Shown: positions 42,001 to 50,615 of the stretch, piece by piece
How the letters are laid out: each line of letters starts with the position of its first letter
Numbering within the stretch: the first letter of the stretch is position 1
Assembly: GCF_026898115.1 (NCBI RefSeq)
Contig: NZ_CP114036.1
Span: 8,984,001 to 9,048,000, forward strand
Reading direction: 5' to 3'
Origin: Streptomyces sp. S465
GTDB taxonomy: Bacteria; Actinomycetota; Actinomycetes; Streptomycetales; Streptomycetaceae
DNA: 64,000 nucleotides
Position numbers and translations under genes: made by a program
The notes under the pieces: generated by a model
Told to the model about the DNA's origin: nothing
The model's database searches: none
What the model saw: the letters and a program-made list of their open reading frames with translations, nothing else

Positions 42001-42460
42001 CCTGGTCTCCGACACCATGAACTACCCGGGGATCATGCTGGCCACGGACCACGACCCGCTGCCCTTCTCGGGCCAGACGCTCATCGCGGGCAACGGCCTG
42101 TACCGCACGGGCGGCGCGTTCTGGGGCGAGGCGCAGGAGTTCGGCGCGATCACCCTGTTCGCCCAGGGACAGGACATCCCGGGGGTCACGATCCGCGACA
42201 CGGCCATCCACGACTCCACCTACGACGGCATCCAGTTCAAGACGGGCGGCGGCGCGCTGCCCGGCGTCCAGATCAAGGACGTCACCATCGACAAGTCCAA
42301 CAACGGGTCCGGAATCCTCGCGATGGGCGGGGCGCGCGGCAGCGCCACCCTGACGAACGTGACGATCACCAACTCGGCCGAGGGTGACGTGGTGAAGGAG
42401 CCCGGCTCGCAGTTCGTGATCAACGGCTCCGCGAACCGGTCCTCCGCATCGCGCGACTGA
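39065..42460 (+). CDS. Secreted GH87 alpha-1,3-glucanase/mycodextranase (first)
   Basis: 1131 residues. Order: Sec signal peptide (about 1-32), two F5/8-type C (discoidin) carbohydrate-binding modules (about 33-170 and 185-325, each with NLALxxP and W-E-x-R/S segments), two CARDB-like beta-sandwich linkers (about 330-545), a CBM6/35-type module (EYEAEDG to DLEQV, about 555-705) and a C-terminal right-handed beta-helix. The helix has the GH87 triad spacing: Asp905 in YADGVNF and Asp928-Asp929 in NTGDDALA, 23 residues apart as I recall for the Paenibacillus enzyme. It would cut alpha-1,3-glucan (mutan, fungal cell wall) or nigeran outside the cell. GAGAGGGG precedes the ATG. Confidence 0.88.
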   Translation: MNRRHHGRRWSAGLVLAGLLTVGLLPVTAHAAEGTNLALGRPVTASGAHGSYPASNVTDGSQASYWEGPAGSFPQWVQVDLGSKADIDEVVLKLPASWESRTEAVTVQAGTDGKDFTTVVAEARKEFAPSSGNTVALDATAQARYVRVQVTGNTGWNAAQLSEIEVRGEAGGENPGDPPPGTNLALRKPIEASSTTQNYVAGNANDGSTSTYWEASGQSSTLTAKLGADADLTGVVVKLNPDAAWSTRSQSIQVLGRPAGESGFTSLKDRADYTFSPSQNKNTVTIPVTGRYADVRLQFFGNTGAGGGQVAEFEVVGAAAPAPDLTVTDLAWSPESPSEAEAVTVEATVRNVGTAAAPATTVNVSLEGAVAGSGAVDALAPGASAKVPVKVGKRPMGSYSVSAVVDPTDTVVELDNTNNSRNAASKLVIGQAPGPDLEVTGITTNPSSPAVGAKVTFTVAVHNRGTTAVPAGSVTRLTVGDTTLNGTADAIPAGDTATVAISGDWTATSGGAALTATADATGTVAETNEDNNTFARSLVVGRGAAVPYIEYEAEDGRYDGTLLKTDAKRTFGHTNFATESSGRSSVRLDSTGQYVEFTSTTPANSIVVRNSIPDAAGGGGREATISLYADGKFVRKLNLSSKHSWLYGTTDDPEGLTNRPGGDARRLFDESNALLTETYPAGTKFRLQRDAGDDASFYVIDLIDLEQVAAPAAKPADCVSITDYGAVPNDGIDDADAIQRAVTADQNGEIPCVWIPAGQWRQEKKILTDDPQNRGQYNQMGIRDVTIRGAGMWHSQLYSLIPPQEAGGINHPHEGNFGFDIDDNTKISDIAIFGSGTIRGGDGGAEGGVALNGRFGKNTKITNVWIEHSNVGAWVGRDYSNIPELWGPGDGLEFNGVRIRNTYADGVNFTNGTRNSTVYNSSFRNTGDDALAVWANKYVKDTSVDIGHDNHFRNNTIQLPWRANGIAIYGGYGNTIENNLVSDTMNYPGIMLATDHDPLPFSGQTLIAGNGLYRTGGAFWGEAQEFGAITLFAQGQDIPGVTIRDTAIHDSTYDGIQFKTGGGALPGVQIKDVTIDKSNNGSGILAMGGARGSATLTNVTITNSAEGDVVKEPGSQFVINGSANRSSASRD

Positions 42461-42527
42461 GCGCTGTGCCACCGGGTGCGCCGACTCCGGCCGGCGCGCC
42501 CGCTCCCCCCACCCATCCCACTGACGT

Positions 42528-42549
42528 GCCCCGCCGGACGCGGCGGGGC
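42528..42549 (+). terminator. Hairpin between the two GH87 genes
   Basis: GCCCCGCCG at 42528-42536 and CGGCGGGGC at 42541-42549 form a 9-bp stem with a 4-base loop, ending 16 bases before the second ATG. It may attenuate read-through or set the ratio of the two enzymes. Confidence 0.5.
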
Positions 42550-42565
42550 AACAGATCGGGGACCC

Positions 42566-45500
42566 ATGAAAACCCGCAGTCCCTTACGGGTCATATGTGC
42601 CGTGGTGGTCACGAGCCTGATGCTGCTGGGCGGCCCTCTGGTGTCCGCCGCCCCGGCGGCCGGCGGCCCTGACATCGCCGCCGGCGACCCCGCCACGGCG
42701 AGCAGTTCCCACCGCGATTACGGCGCCGCGAACGTCACCGACGGCAACCAGGACACCTACTGGCAGAGCGCCGGCAGCGACCTGCCCCAATGGGTACAGA
42801 CCGACCTCGGGACCACCGCCCGGGTGGACGAGGTGGTCCTCAAACTGCCCGGCTCGTGGGAGAAGCGCAGCCAGACCCTGTCCGTGCAGGGCAGCGCCGA
42901 CGGCACCGGCTTCACCACCCTCAAGGCATCGGCCTCCTACGCCTTCGACCCCGCGGGCGGCAACACCGTCCGGGTGAGCTTCCCCGCCACCCGGACGCGG
43001 TACGTACGGGTGGCCATCACCGCCAACACCGGCTGGCAGGCGGCCCAGCTGTCCGAGCTGGAGGTGCGCGCCGCGGGGGAGTCCTCGGACAACCTCGCCC
43101 GGGGGCGCCCCTTCACCGCCAGCAGCCACACCGATGTCTACCTCCCGGCCAACGCCGGTGACGGCAACAAGGGGAGCTACTGGGAGAGCCGCAACAACGA
43201 CTTTCCGCAGTGGCTCCAGGCCGACCTCGGCGCGGCCGTCCGGGTCAACCGCGTCGTCCTGCGGCTTCCCGACGGCTGGGGCACGCGCACCCAGACACTG
43301 AAGATCCAGGGCAGCACCAACGGTTCCGACTTCTCCGACCTGACCGCGAGCAAGACCTACACCTTCGCCCCCTCCGACGGGAACTCGGCGACGATCACCT
43401 TCGACGCGGCCACCACCCGCTATGTGCGGGCGCAGGTCACCGCCAACAGCGTCCAGCCCGGCGCCCAGGTCTCCGAGCTGGAGGTCTACGGACCCGCCAC
43501 CGGCGACACCCAGGCGCCCTCCGCCCCGGCCCATCTGGCCCTGACCGAGCCCAGCACCGGCCAGATCCGCCTCACCTGGGACGCGGCCACGGACGACACC
43601 GGCGTCACCGCGTACGACATCTACGCCGACGGCGACCTGCTGACCTCGGTCGGTGGTGACGTCACCACCTACACCGACACCCGGCCCGCGGGCACCCGTG
43701 TCAGCTACTTCGTACGGGCCAGGGACGCGGCGGGCAACCAGTCGGCCAACAGCAACACCGTGACCCGGGCCGCGGGCGACGGCGACACCGAGGCCCCCAC
43801 CGCCCCGGTGAACCTGTCCTTCACCGAGCCCGAGCCAGGCCGGATCAAGCTCACCTGGGACGCCTCCGCCGACAACAAGGGCGTGACCGGATACGACGTC
43901 TACGCCAACGCCACCCGGCGCGCAACCGTCTCCGGTGACGTGCTCACCTGGACGGACACCCAGCCCACGGCCGCGACCGTCACCTACTACGTGCGCGCCA
44001 AGGACGCGGCCGGCAACGAGTCCCCGGCGAGCAACTCGGTGACCCGCAACGGCAGCGGAGCCGACTCCAACCTGGCTGTCGGCAAGCCCATCTCCGCGTC
44101 CTCCGTGATCCACACGTATGTCGCGGAGAACGCCAACGACAACGACACGGGAACCTACTGGGAGGGCGGCGCGGGCAGCTACCCGAACACCCTCACCGTC
44201 AAGCTGGGCGCCAACGCGGACGTCGACCGGCTGGTCCTGCGGCTCAACCCCGGATGGGGCAGCCGCACGCAGACCATCGAGGTCCTCGGCCGGGAGCAGG
44301 ACGCGTCCGACTACACGTCGCTGGTCGACGCCAAGGAGTACCTCTTCGACCAGGCGAAGCAGAACACCGTCACCGTCCCCGTCGGCAAGCGCGTCGCCGA
44401 CGTGCGGCTGCGCTTCACCGCCAACACCGGGGCGACGGCCGGTCAGATCGCCGAGTTCCAGGTGCTGGGCGTGCCCGCGCCCAACCCCGACCTCCAGGTG
44501 ACGAAGCTGACCCCGTCGCCGGCGTCGCCCGTCGAATCGGACGACATCACCGTCTCCGCCACCGTGCGCAACAGCGGGTCGGCCGACGCGCCGGGCAGCA
44601 AGGTCGCCGTACGGCTCGGCGGGACGACCGTCGCGACCGCCTCGGTCGGGGCCCTCGACGCGGGGGAGCAGACCACGGTCACCGCGTCCCTCGGAGCGCG
44701 CGAGGCGGGTACGTACGAACTGAGCGCGGTGGCCGACGAGCCGGACGAGATCATCGAGGAGAACGAGACCAACAACACCTTCACCAGCCCGGACGCCCTG
44801 GTGGTGAAGCCGGTCGCCAGCTCGGACCTGGTCCCCGCCCAGGTGACCACGTCCCCGTCCTCCCCGGCCGCCGGCCAGGACGTCACCTTCAAGGCCGCCC
44901 TCACCAACCAGGGCACCGTCGCGTCCGCGGGCGGCGACCACGAGATCACCCTCACCCTGACCGACTCCAAGGGCGAGACGGTCAAGACCTGGACGGGCAC
45001 CCACACGGGCGCCATCGGCCCCGGCGACACCACCGACCCCGTGACCCTCGGCTCCTGGAAGGCCGCCAACGGGTCGTACACCGTGAAGGTCACGGTCGCT
45101 CCCGACGCCGAGGAGATACCGGCCAAGCGGGAGAACAACACCGCCACCAAACCCCTCTTCGTCGGGCGCGGCGCCAACATGCCCTACGACATGTACGAGG
45201 CGGAGGACGGATCACTCGGCGGCGGCGCGAAGGTCGTCGGACCCAACCGGACCATCGGCGACCTCGCGGGTGAGGCGTCGGGCCGCAAGGCGGTCACCCT
45301 GGACGACACCGGCGAGTACGTCGAGTTCACCACCAGGGCCAGCACGAACACCCTGGTCACCCGCTTCTCCATCCCGGACGCGCCGGGCGGCGGCGGCATC
45401 GACGCCACGATCAGTGTCTATGTCGACGGCGTCAAGAAGAAGTCGCTGCCGCTGACGTCCCGCTACGCCTGGCTGTACGGGGCGGAGGCATCGCCCGGCG

Positions 45501-46846
45501 ACTCGCCCGGCTCCGGGGCGCCCCGTCACATCTACGATGAGGCGCACATCATGTTCGACGAGACCGTCCCCGCGGGCTCGAAGATCCAGCTGCGGAAGGA
45601 CGCCACCGACACCTCCACGTACGCGATCGACTTCGTGAACCTGGAACAGGTGGCGCCGATCGCCAACCCCGATCCCGCCGCGTACGTCGCGCCCACCGGC
45701 TTCACCCACCAGGACGTGCAGAACGCCCTGGACCGGGTCCGGATGGACACCACGGGCAAGCTGGTCGGCGTGTACCTGCCGCCCGGCGACTACGAGACGT
45801 CGAGCAAGTTCCAGGTGTACGGCAAGGCGGTCAAGGTCGTGGGCGCCGGGCCCTGGTACACGACCTTCCACGCACCCGCCAGCCAGCGGAACACCGACAT
45901 CGGCTTTCGGGCCGACGCCTCCGCCAAGGGCTCCTCGTTCGCGAACTTCGCCTACTTCGGCAACTACACCACGCGCATCGACGGCCCCGGCAAGGTGTTC
46001 GACTTCTCTAATGTGTCGGACATCGTGATCGACAACATCTGGAACGAGCACATGGTGTGCCTGTACTGGGGCGCCAACACCGACCGGGTGACGATCAAGA
46101 ACTCCCGCATCCGCGACATGTTCGCCGACGGCATCAACATGACCAACGGGTCGACGGACAACCTGGTCTCCAACAATGACGCGCGGGCCACCGGCGACGA
46201 CAGTTTCGCGCTCTTCTCGGCGATCGACGCCGGCGGCGCGGACATGAAGAACAACCTCTACGAGAACCTGACCTCGACGCTGACCTGGCGCGCCGCGGGC
46301 GTCGCCGTGTACGGCGGATACAACAACACCTTCCGCAACATCCGCATCGCCGACACCCTGGTGTACTCCGGAATCACCATCTCGTCCCTGGACTTCGGCT
46401 ACCCGATGAACGGCTTCGGGACCGATCCGACGACCTTCGAGAACATCTCGATCGAGCGGGCGGGCGGCCACTTCTGGGGCGCGCAGACCTTCCCCGGCAT
46501 CTGGGTCTACTCGGCGTCGAAGATCTTCCAGGGCATCCGCGTGAACAACGTGGACATCATCGACCCCACCTACAGCGGAATCATGTTCCAGACGGACTAC
46601 GTGGGAGGTCAGCAGCAGTACCCCATCAAGGACACCATCTTCACGGACATCACCATCACGGGGGCGCGCAAGAGCGGTGACGCCTACGATGCCAAGTCGG
46701 GCTTCGGTCTGTGGGCCAATGAGATGCCGGAAGCGGGCGAGGGCCCGGCCGTCGGCGAGGTCGTCTTCAACGGGCTGAAGCTCGGCGACAACGCGGTGGA
46801 CATCCGCAACACCACCTCCACGTTCAAGATCATCCAGAACCCGTAG
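42566..46846 (+). CDS. Secreted GH87 alpha-1,3-glucanase/mycodextranase (second)
   Basis: 1426 residues, the larger relative of the preceding enzyme. Order: signal peptide (about 1-32), two F5/8-type C modules, two fibronectin type III domains (about 315-490, each with the IRLTWDAATDDTGV / IKLTWDASADNKGV strand), a third F5/8-type C module, two CARDB-like sandwiches, a CBM6/35-type module (YEAEDGSLGGG to NLEQV) and the GH87 beta-helix. Catalytic aspartates by position: Asp1188 in FADGINM and Asp1211-Asp1212 in ATGDDSFA, again 23 apart. The GGGGA site is 4 bases before the ATG. The two genes are adjacent and probably co-regulated. Confidence 0.88.
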   Translation: MKTRSPLRVICAVVVTSLMLLGGPLVSAAPAAGGPDIAAGDPATASSSHRDYGAANVTDGNQDTYWQSAGSDLPQWVQTDLGTTARVDEVVLKLPGSWEKRSQTLSVQGSADGTGFTTLKASASYAFDPAGGNTVRVSFPATRTRYVRVAITANTGWQAAQLSELEVRAAGESSDNLARGRPFTASSHTDVYLPANAGDGNKGSYWESRNNDFPQWLQADLGAAVRVNRVVLRLPDGWGTRTQTLKIQGSTNGSDFSDLTASKTYTFAPSDGNSATITFDAATTRYVRAQVTANSVQPGAQVSELEVYGPATGDTQAPSAPAHLALTEPSTGQIRLTWDAATDDTGVTAYDIYADGDLLTSVGGDVTTYTDTRPAGTRVSYFVRARDAAGNQSANSNTVTRAAGDGDTEAPTAPVNLSFTEPEPGRIKLTWDASADNKGVTGYDVYANATRRATVSGDVLTWTDTQPTAATVTYYVRAKDAAGNESPASNSVTRNGSGADSNLAVGKPISASSVIHTYVAENANDNDTGTYWEGGAGSYPNTLTVKLGANADVDRLVLRLNPGWGSRTQTIEVLGREQDASDYTSLVDAKEYLFDQAKQNTVTVPVGKRVADVRLRFTANTGATAGQIAEFQVLGVPAPNPDLQVTKLTPSPASPVESDDITVSATVRNSGSADAPGSKVAVRLGGTTVATASVGALDAGEQTTVTASLGAREAGTYELSAVADEPDEIIEENETNNTFTSPDALVVKPVASSDLVPAQVTTSPSSPAAGQDVTFKAALTNQGTVASAGGDHEITLTLTDSKGETVKTWTGTHTGAIGPGDTTDPVTLGSWKAANGSYTVKVTVAPDAEEIPAKRENNTATKPLFVGRGANMPYDMYEAEDGSLGGGAKVVGPNRTIGDLAGEASGRKAVTLDDTGEYVEFTTRASTNTLVTRFSIPDAPGGGGIDATISVYVDGVKKKSLPLTSRYAWLYGAEASPGDSPGSGAPRHIYDEAHIMFDETVPAGSKIQLRKDATDTSTYAIDFVNLEQVAPIANPDPAAYVAPTGFTHQDVQNALDRVRMDTTGKLVGVYLPPGDYETSSKFQVYGKAVKVVGAGPWYTTFHAPASQRNTDIGFRADASAKGSSFANFAYFGNYTTRIDGPGKVFDFSNVSDIVIDNIWNEHMVCLYWGANTDRVTIKNSRIRDMFADGINMTNGSTDNLVSNNDARATGDDSFALFSAIDAGGADMKNNLYENLTSTLTWRAAGVAVYGGYNNTFRNIRIADTLVYSGITISSLDFGYPMNGFGTDPTTFENISIERAGGHFWGAQTFPGIWVYSASKIFQGIRVNNVDIIDPTYSGIMFQTDYVGGQQQYPIKDTIFTDITITGARKSGDAYDAKSGFGLWANEMPEAGEGPAVGEVVFNGLKLGDNAVDIRNTTSTFKIIQNP

Positions 46847-46875
46847 GGCCTCATCCGGCCAGTGCTGACCGAAAG

Positions 46876-46911
46876 GCGTAGCGCAAGTCCTTGCGTGGGC
46901 TTGCGCTACGC
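46876..46911. terminator. Terminator after the GH87 genes
   Basis: GCGTAGCGCAAG at 46876-46887 pairs perfectly (12 bp) with CTTGCGCTACGC at 46900-46911 over a 12-base loop. It separates the glucanases from a convergent SDR. Three GGCGCCTG copies follow at 46921-46965. Confidence 0.7.
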
Positions 46912-46965
46912 TTGCGTGAAACGGCGCCTGCTTGCCGATGGCGCCTGGTTACTGACGGCGCCTGC

Positions 46966-47727
46966 TTACCGACGGCCCGGGAGTGTCGCGAGCGCCTGCG
47001 ACCGCTGGGCGACCAACTCGTCGTAGGTGCCGTCGCGCTCGGCCCACCGGTGCATCAGCACCCCCTTGACCAGGATCTCGTGCGGAGTGGGGTCGGTCCG
47101 GAGCAGCTCCATCACCTCGGTGGCGTACGCGGCCAGTTCCAGCGCGTGGGGGTTGCTCTGCGCCAGCTCCGGTGTGGTGGCGACAGCCGGCGGCACGAGT
47201 TCGGAGACCTCGATACCGGTGCCGTCCAGTTGCGCGCGCAACGCCTCGGAGTAGGCGTGGACACCGGCCTTGGAGGCGGCGTAGGTCGGCATGAGCGGGA
47301 ACGGCAGGAACCCGATGCCCGAGGTGACCGTGACGATGGTGCCGGTGCCGCGTCCGATCAGGTGCGGGGTGAACGCGTCGATGACGCGGATGGTGCCGAG
47401 GAGGTTGGTGTCGATCGTCCGCTCCGCGGCACCGAAGTGTGCGGGATCGCGCAGGTCCTCGGGGATCATGACCCCGGACATCGTCACGACCGTATCGAGG
47501 CCCGGGTGGCCGTGCAGGACCGTGTCGCGGGCACGGTCCACGCTGTCCTGGTCGGTCACATCGATGGGAACGGTGGCGAACCCCTCAGCCGCGAGCTGGT
47601 CGAGCAGGTCGGTTCGCCGGCCGCCGACGACGACGGCACTGCCGGCCGCGGCGAAGCGGCGAGCGAGCTCGAGACCGATGCCCGAGGTGGCGCCGGCGAT
47701 GAAGACGGTGCGGTTGCTGATGTCCAT
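46966..47727 (-). CDS. SDR-family oxidoreductase (DltE-like)
   Basis: 253-residue SDR: AGATSGIG at residues 11-18, GGRRTDLL, active-site Ser in TVTSGIGF, YAASK pair. It is closely related to the SDR at 55763 (same MDIS start, same LVPPxVxT block and similar C-terminal layout), so these are paralogues. AGGAGCAC precedes the start. It is divergent from an MmyB-type regulator at 47946, which is its likely controller. Confidence 0.92.
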   Translation of the reverse strand: MDISNRTVFIAGATSGIGLELARRFAAAGSAVVVGGRRTDLLDQLAAEGFATVPIDVTDQDSVDRARDTVLHGHPGLDTVVTMSGVMIPEDLRDPAHFGAAERTIDTNLLGTIRVIDAFTPHLIGRGTGTIVTVTSGIGFLPFPLMPTYAASKAGVHAYSEALRAQLDGTGIEVSELVPPAVATTPELAQSNPHALELAAYATEVMELLRTDPTPHEILVKGVLMHRWAERDGTYDELVAQRSQALATLPGRR

Positions 47728-47945
47728 TGATGTGCTCCTGAGCAGGGCGCCGACCGCGACAAGCCGGCGGGCGGCGGTTCCGATGGTGGTTCCGGTCGCC
47801 GGTCGGGGCTTGCGCGCGAGGAATGTCGTGCGGCCTCGCCGTGCGGCGACACCTCCAGTGTTGATCTGTTCTCCGGCCGGAGGCAGTGCCCCCGTCTTCC
47901 GGGGTCCTGTCAGGGCCCCCTTCGCCGAGGAGGCGCTGCATTACG

Positions 47946-48806
47946 ATGCCGGATATGAGCGACGACGACCGCGCCAACCTCCTCGGCGGTTACCTCCGTG
48001 CCCGGCGGGCGCTGGTCACCCCGGAGCAGGTCGGGCTTCCGGCCGGTGCCCATCGCCGGGTACCCGGGCTTCGCCGGGAAGAAGTCGCCATGCTCGCGGG
48101 CATCAGCGCCGACTACTACCTGCGGCTGGAGCGCGGCCGCGACAAGAACCCCTCACCCCAGGTGCTCGCATCGCTCGCGCGGGTGCTGCGCCTCGACGAA
48201 CTCGCACAGGAATACCTCCTCGGCCTGGCCGCATCGCGCCCGAGACCGCGGCGGCGCCGGAAGCCCGAACGCGTGCCCCCACGGTTGCACCAGCTCCTGG
48301 CGAGCGTGCAGGTGCCCGCGTTCGTGGAGGGACGCGCCTTCGATGTGCTCGCCTCCAACCGGCTCGCCGTCGCTCTCTCGCCGCGCCTCCAGCCCGGGTA
48401 CAACCGTCTCCGGTCGCTCCTGTTCGACCCTGAGGAGCAGGCGTTCCAGCAGGACTGGGCGCGCTCCACGGCAGGATTCATCGCCGCCTTCAGAACGTCC
48501 ATCGGCGATGACATCGACACCCCGCGAGCCGTGGAACTGGTGGGCGAGCTCGCCCAGTCGAGCGAGCGGTTCAGAACGCTCTGGGAGCGCCACGACGTCC
48601 GCGACCTCGAAGGCGGCACCACCACGGTGAACCATCCCGTCGTCGGTGAGCTGCGCCTGCACCGGGACAAGCTCCCCGTGGACGATCTGCTCCTGGTCCT
48701 CTACTACGCCGATCAGGGCAGCGAGAGCGAGGAGAAACTGCGCCTCCTCGCTCTCCACGACCCGGACAACACCCACCCCGACGCGCACCGGATCCCGCAC
48801 GGCTGA
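47946..48806 (+). CDS. XRE/MmyB-type transcriptional regulator
   Basis: 286 residues, helix-turn-helix (GLRREEVAMLAGISADYYLR, LERGRDKNPSPQVLASLARV) followed by the MmyB-like ligand domain (AFDVLASNRLAVALS, AVELVGELAQSSERFRTLW, LRLHRDKLPVDDL). ATG 47946 has GAGGAGG upstream; ATG 47955 is an alternative. It is a relative of the regulator at 36254 and, like it, is divergent from an SDR. Immediately after its stop codon the same frame continues into a decayed regulator fragment. Confidence 0.92.
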   Translation: MPDMSDDDRANLLGGYLRARRALVTPEQVGLPAGAHRRVPGLRREEVAMLAGISADYYLRLERGRDKNPSPQVLASLARVLRLDELAQEYLLGLAASRPRPRRRRKPERVPPRLHQLLASVQVPAFVEGRAFDVLASNRLAVALSPRLQPGYNRLRSLLFDPEEQAFQQDWARSTAGFIAAFRTSIGDDIDTPRAVELVGELAQSSERFRTLWERHDVRDLEGGTTTVNHPVVGELRLHRDKLPVDDLLLVLYYADQGSESEEKLRLLALHDPDNTHPDAHRIPHG

Positions 48807-49518
48807 ACCCCAGCGGCCATCCCGCAACCCCCGGACCTGGCCGCTGAGCCGGCGCTCGCCAGGCCCGAGGTGGAGGCGGCCCTGGCCTGCTTCCGGCAGG
48901 CCGGCGACCGCTGGGGCCAGGCCGCCGCGCTGCCGATGCGCGCCCAGCTGCGGCAGTACGACGGCGACCTCGACGGCGCGCTGGCCGACCTGCGCGAGGC
49001 CCGGACGCTGGCCGGCGAGTTCGGCTCGCTCAGCCTCCGCGACGAGGTGTACCGGGACATGCGCCGGATCGACCTGCACCTGCGGCGCGGCGACACCGAC
49101 CTGGCGATCGCCATGATCGGCGCGACCCGGGACCGGGCCCGGCGCGCGGCCTCGGAGGAATTGCTGGTCCTGGTCGACGCTCGGGAGGCCGACTTCCTGG
49201 TGCGGCTCGGCGACCTGGACCGGGCGCGGCACCTGCTCGACGACGCCGAACGGGGCCTGCGCGGCGCCACCACGTTCCCCGGCGACCACGCGCGGACGCT
49301 GATCGGCTGCGTACGGGCCTCCGCATGCCTGGAGCTGGGCGACCTGGCCGGCGCGGAGCGGGCACTGGCGAAGGCGTACGCGGCGGCACTGGAGACCCGG
49401 GACCTGCCGACCCTGTCCCTGGTGGCGGTGAACACGGCCGCACTGGCCGAGGCGCACGGGCGGCATCACACGTCGGCCGTCCTGCTCGGCGCCGCCTCCC
49501 GGCTGCGCGGCGCGCACG
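48807..49518 (+). pseudogene. C-terminal TPR fragment of an AfsR/SARP-like regulator
   Basis: About 235 residues of helical TPR-type repeats (DRWGQAAALPMRAQLRQYDG, EVYRDMRRIDLHLRRGDTDL, LVLVDAREADFLVRLGDLDR, GAASRLRGAHD) matching the C-terminal part of large AfsR-like regulators. No N-terminal DNA-binding, BTAD or NB-ARC domain is present, and no start with a ribosome site is seen; the frame simply follows the stop of the MmyB-type gene. At the end it is cut off after GAHD and joined, out of frame, to a different gene fragment. Confidence 0.75.
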
Positions 49519-49770
49519 ACCGACGGCGGGGCGCTGGCCGAACTGCGGGGCTGGTCCGGCCCGGCCGGGCGCGGCATCCGCGTGTGCCCGGTGATGGTGA
49601 CGGACGGCATCACCGACACCGAGCGGCTGAACACGCTGTGCCGCCAGGCCGAGGACGGCACCCTGACGCTGCACGTCGCCGAGGTGCTGCCCGCCGAAGA
49701 GGCGGCCAGGGCCCACCGCATGCTGGAGGCCGGCGGCGTGCGTGGCCGGCTGGTGCTCGACTTCTCCTGA
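49519..49770 (+). pseudogene. C-terminal fragment of an MDR (zinc-binding dehydrogenase) gene
   Basis: The last about 83 residues of a medium-chain dehydrogenase/quinone reductase: GGALAELRGWSGPAGRGI, DGTLTLHVAEVLPAEEAARA, HRMLEAGGVRGRLVLDFS and stop. The N-terminal three quarters are absent. The join with the regulator fragment at about 49518 is a deletion scar; a following GntR gene is convergent. Confidence 0.75.
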
Positions 49771-49943
49771 CGGCATCGTGCGTGCTTTTCGCGGCGACCG
49801 GGCGACCGGCCCGTGCGCGCCTCCGCTGGGGCGACAGGCCGACGCCCGCGGCCAATTCCGTCATCGGTCCGCCGGCGTGCCTCCGTCCCGGTTACGCACA
49901 CGCCTTGTCCGACTCCTCGGCATCCCCCCGTACAGGGAAACTC

Positions 49944-50615
49944 TCACACCGGATTGCTCGCGCCGCTCGCCTCTGGTCCCCCCGACAGCAGGGTGTCCAG
50001 CATGTACTGGCGAGAGCGCTCGATGCCTTCGAGGGCGACCTGCCTGATCTTCTCCTCCGAGCCGCTCCTGATGGTTTCGACCAATCGCCCGTGATTGACA
50101 CTCGTGTAGGGCGGCTGGCCCAGTTCGCCCCGGAGGTTGAGGAAGCGTTCGATTTCTTCGTGCAGCGTGTTGATCATCGGGATCATCAGCGATACGCGCG
50201 CGACTTCCGCGATCGCCACATGGAGCAGTCGGTTCGCTTCGTTCCGGTCGGGGCGTGAGGCGTTCGCCGCCACGGTTGCCGCGCTGAGCGCGTCCAGGCG
50301 GTCGAGATCTTCGGCGTCGGCGCGCTGTGCGGCGAGTACGGCCGCTTCCGGTTCCAGGAGCCTGCGCAGGCGGTAGGTGTCCTGGAGGTCGCCGAGGTCC
50401 GTCGGCTTCACGAAGGTTCCGCGCCGCGGGACGACCACGACGAGACCTTCCCTGCGCAGCGCGTTGATGGCTTCGCGCACCGGGGTCTTGCTCATCCCGT
50501 ACCGCTGCGCGAGCCACGCCTCCACGATGACGTCGCCCGGCCGGAGGTGGCACCGGATGATGTCGCGCTTGAGGGATGCGTACGCCCGCTCCGCCATCGA
50601 CGATCCCGAACTCAA
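49944..50615 (-). CDS. GntR-family regulator (FCD type)
   Basis: 223 residues: winged helix (AYASLKRDIIRCHLRPGDVI, MSKTPVREAINALRREGLVV) and FCD helical domain with the acidic/histidine ligands (DRNEANRLLHVAIAEVA, VNHGRLVETIRSG). It is divergent from the AbgT transporter and dehydrogenase genes. A perfect 10-bp-arm palindrome lies in the gap at the start point of the transporter promoter, so it is most likely their repressor and responds to the transported compound. Confidence 0.92.
   Translation of the reverse strand: MSSGSSMAERAYASLKRDIIRCHLRPGDVIVEAWLAQRYGMSKTPVREAINALRREGLVVVVPRRGTFVKPTDLGDLQDTYRLRRLLEPEAAVLAAQRADAEDLDRLDALSAATVAANASRPDRNEANRLLHVAIAEVARVSLMIPMINTLHEEIERFLNLRGELGQPPYTSVNHGRLVETIRSGSEEKIRQVALEGIERSRQYMLDTLLSGGPEASGASNPV

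Noticed and set aside
42584..45004. 806-codon antisense frame in the second GH87 gene, and similar ones at 39038-40783, 40814-42472 and 45212-46471
   Set aside because: Products are Gly/Arg/Val/His-rich with no domains and lie opposite well-supported discoidin, CARDB and GH87 domains.
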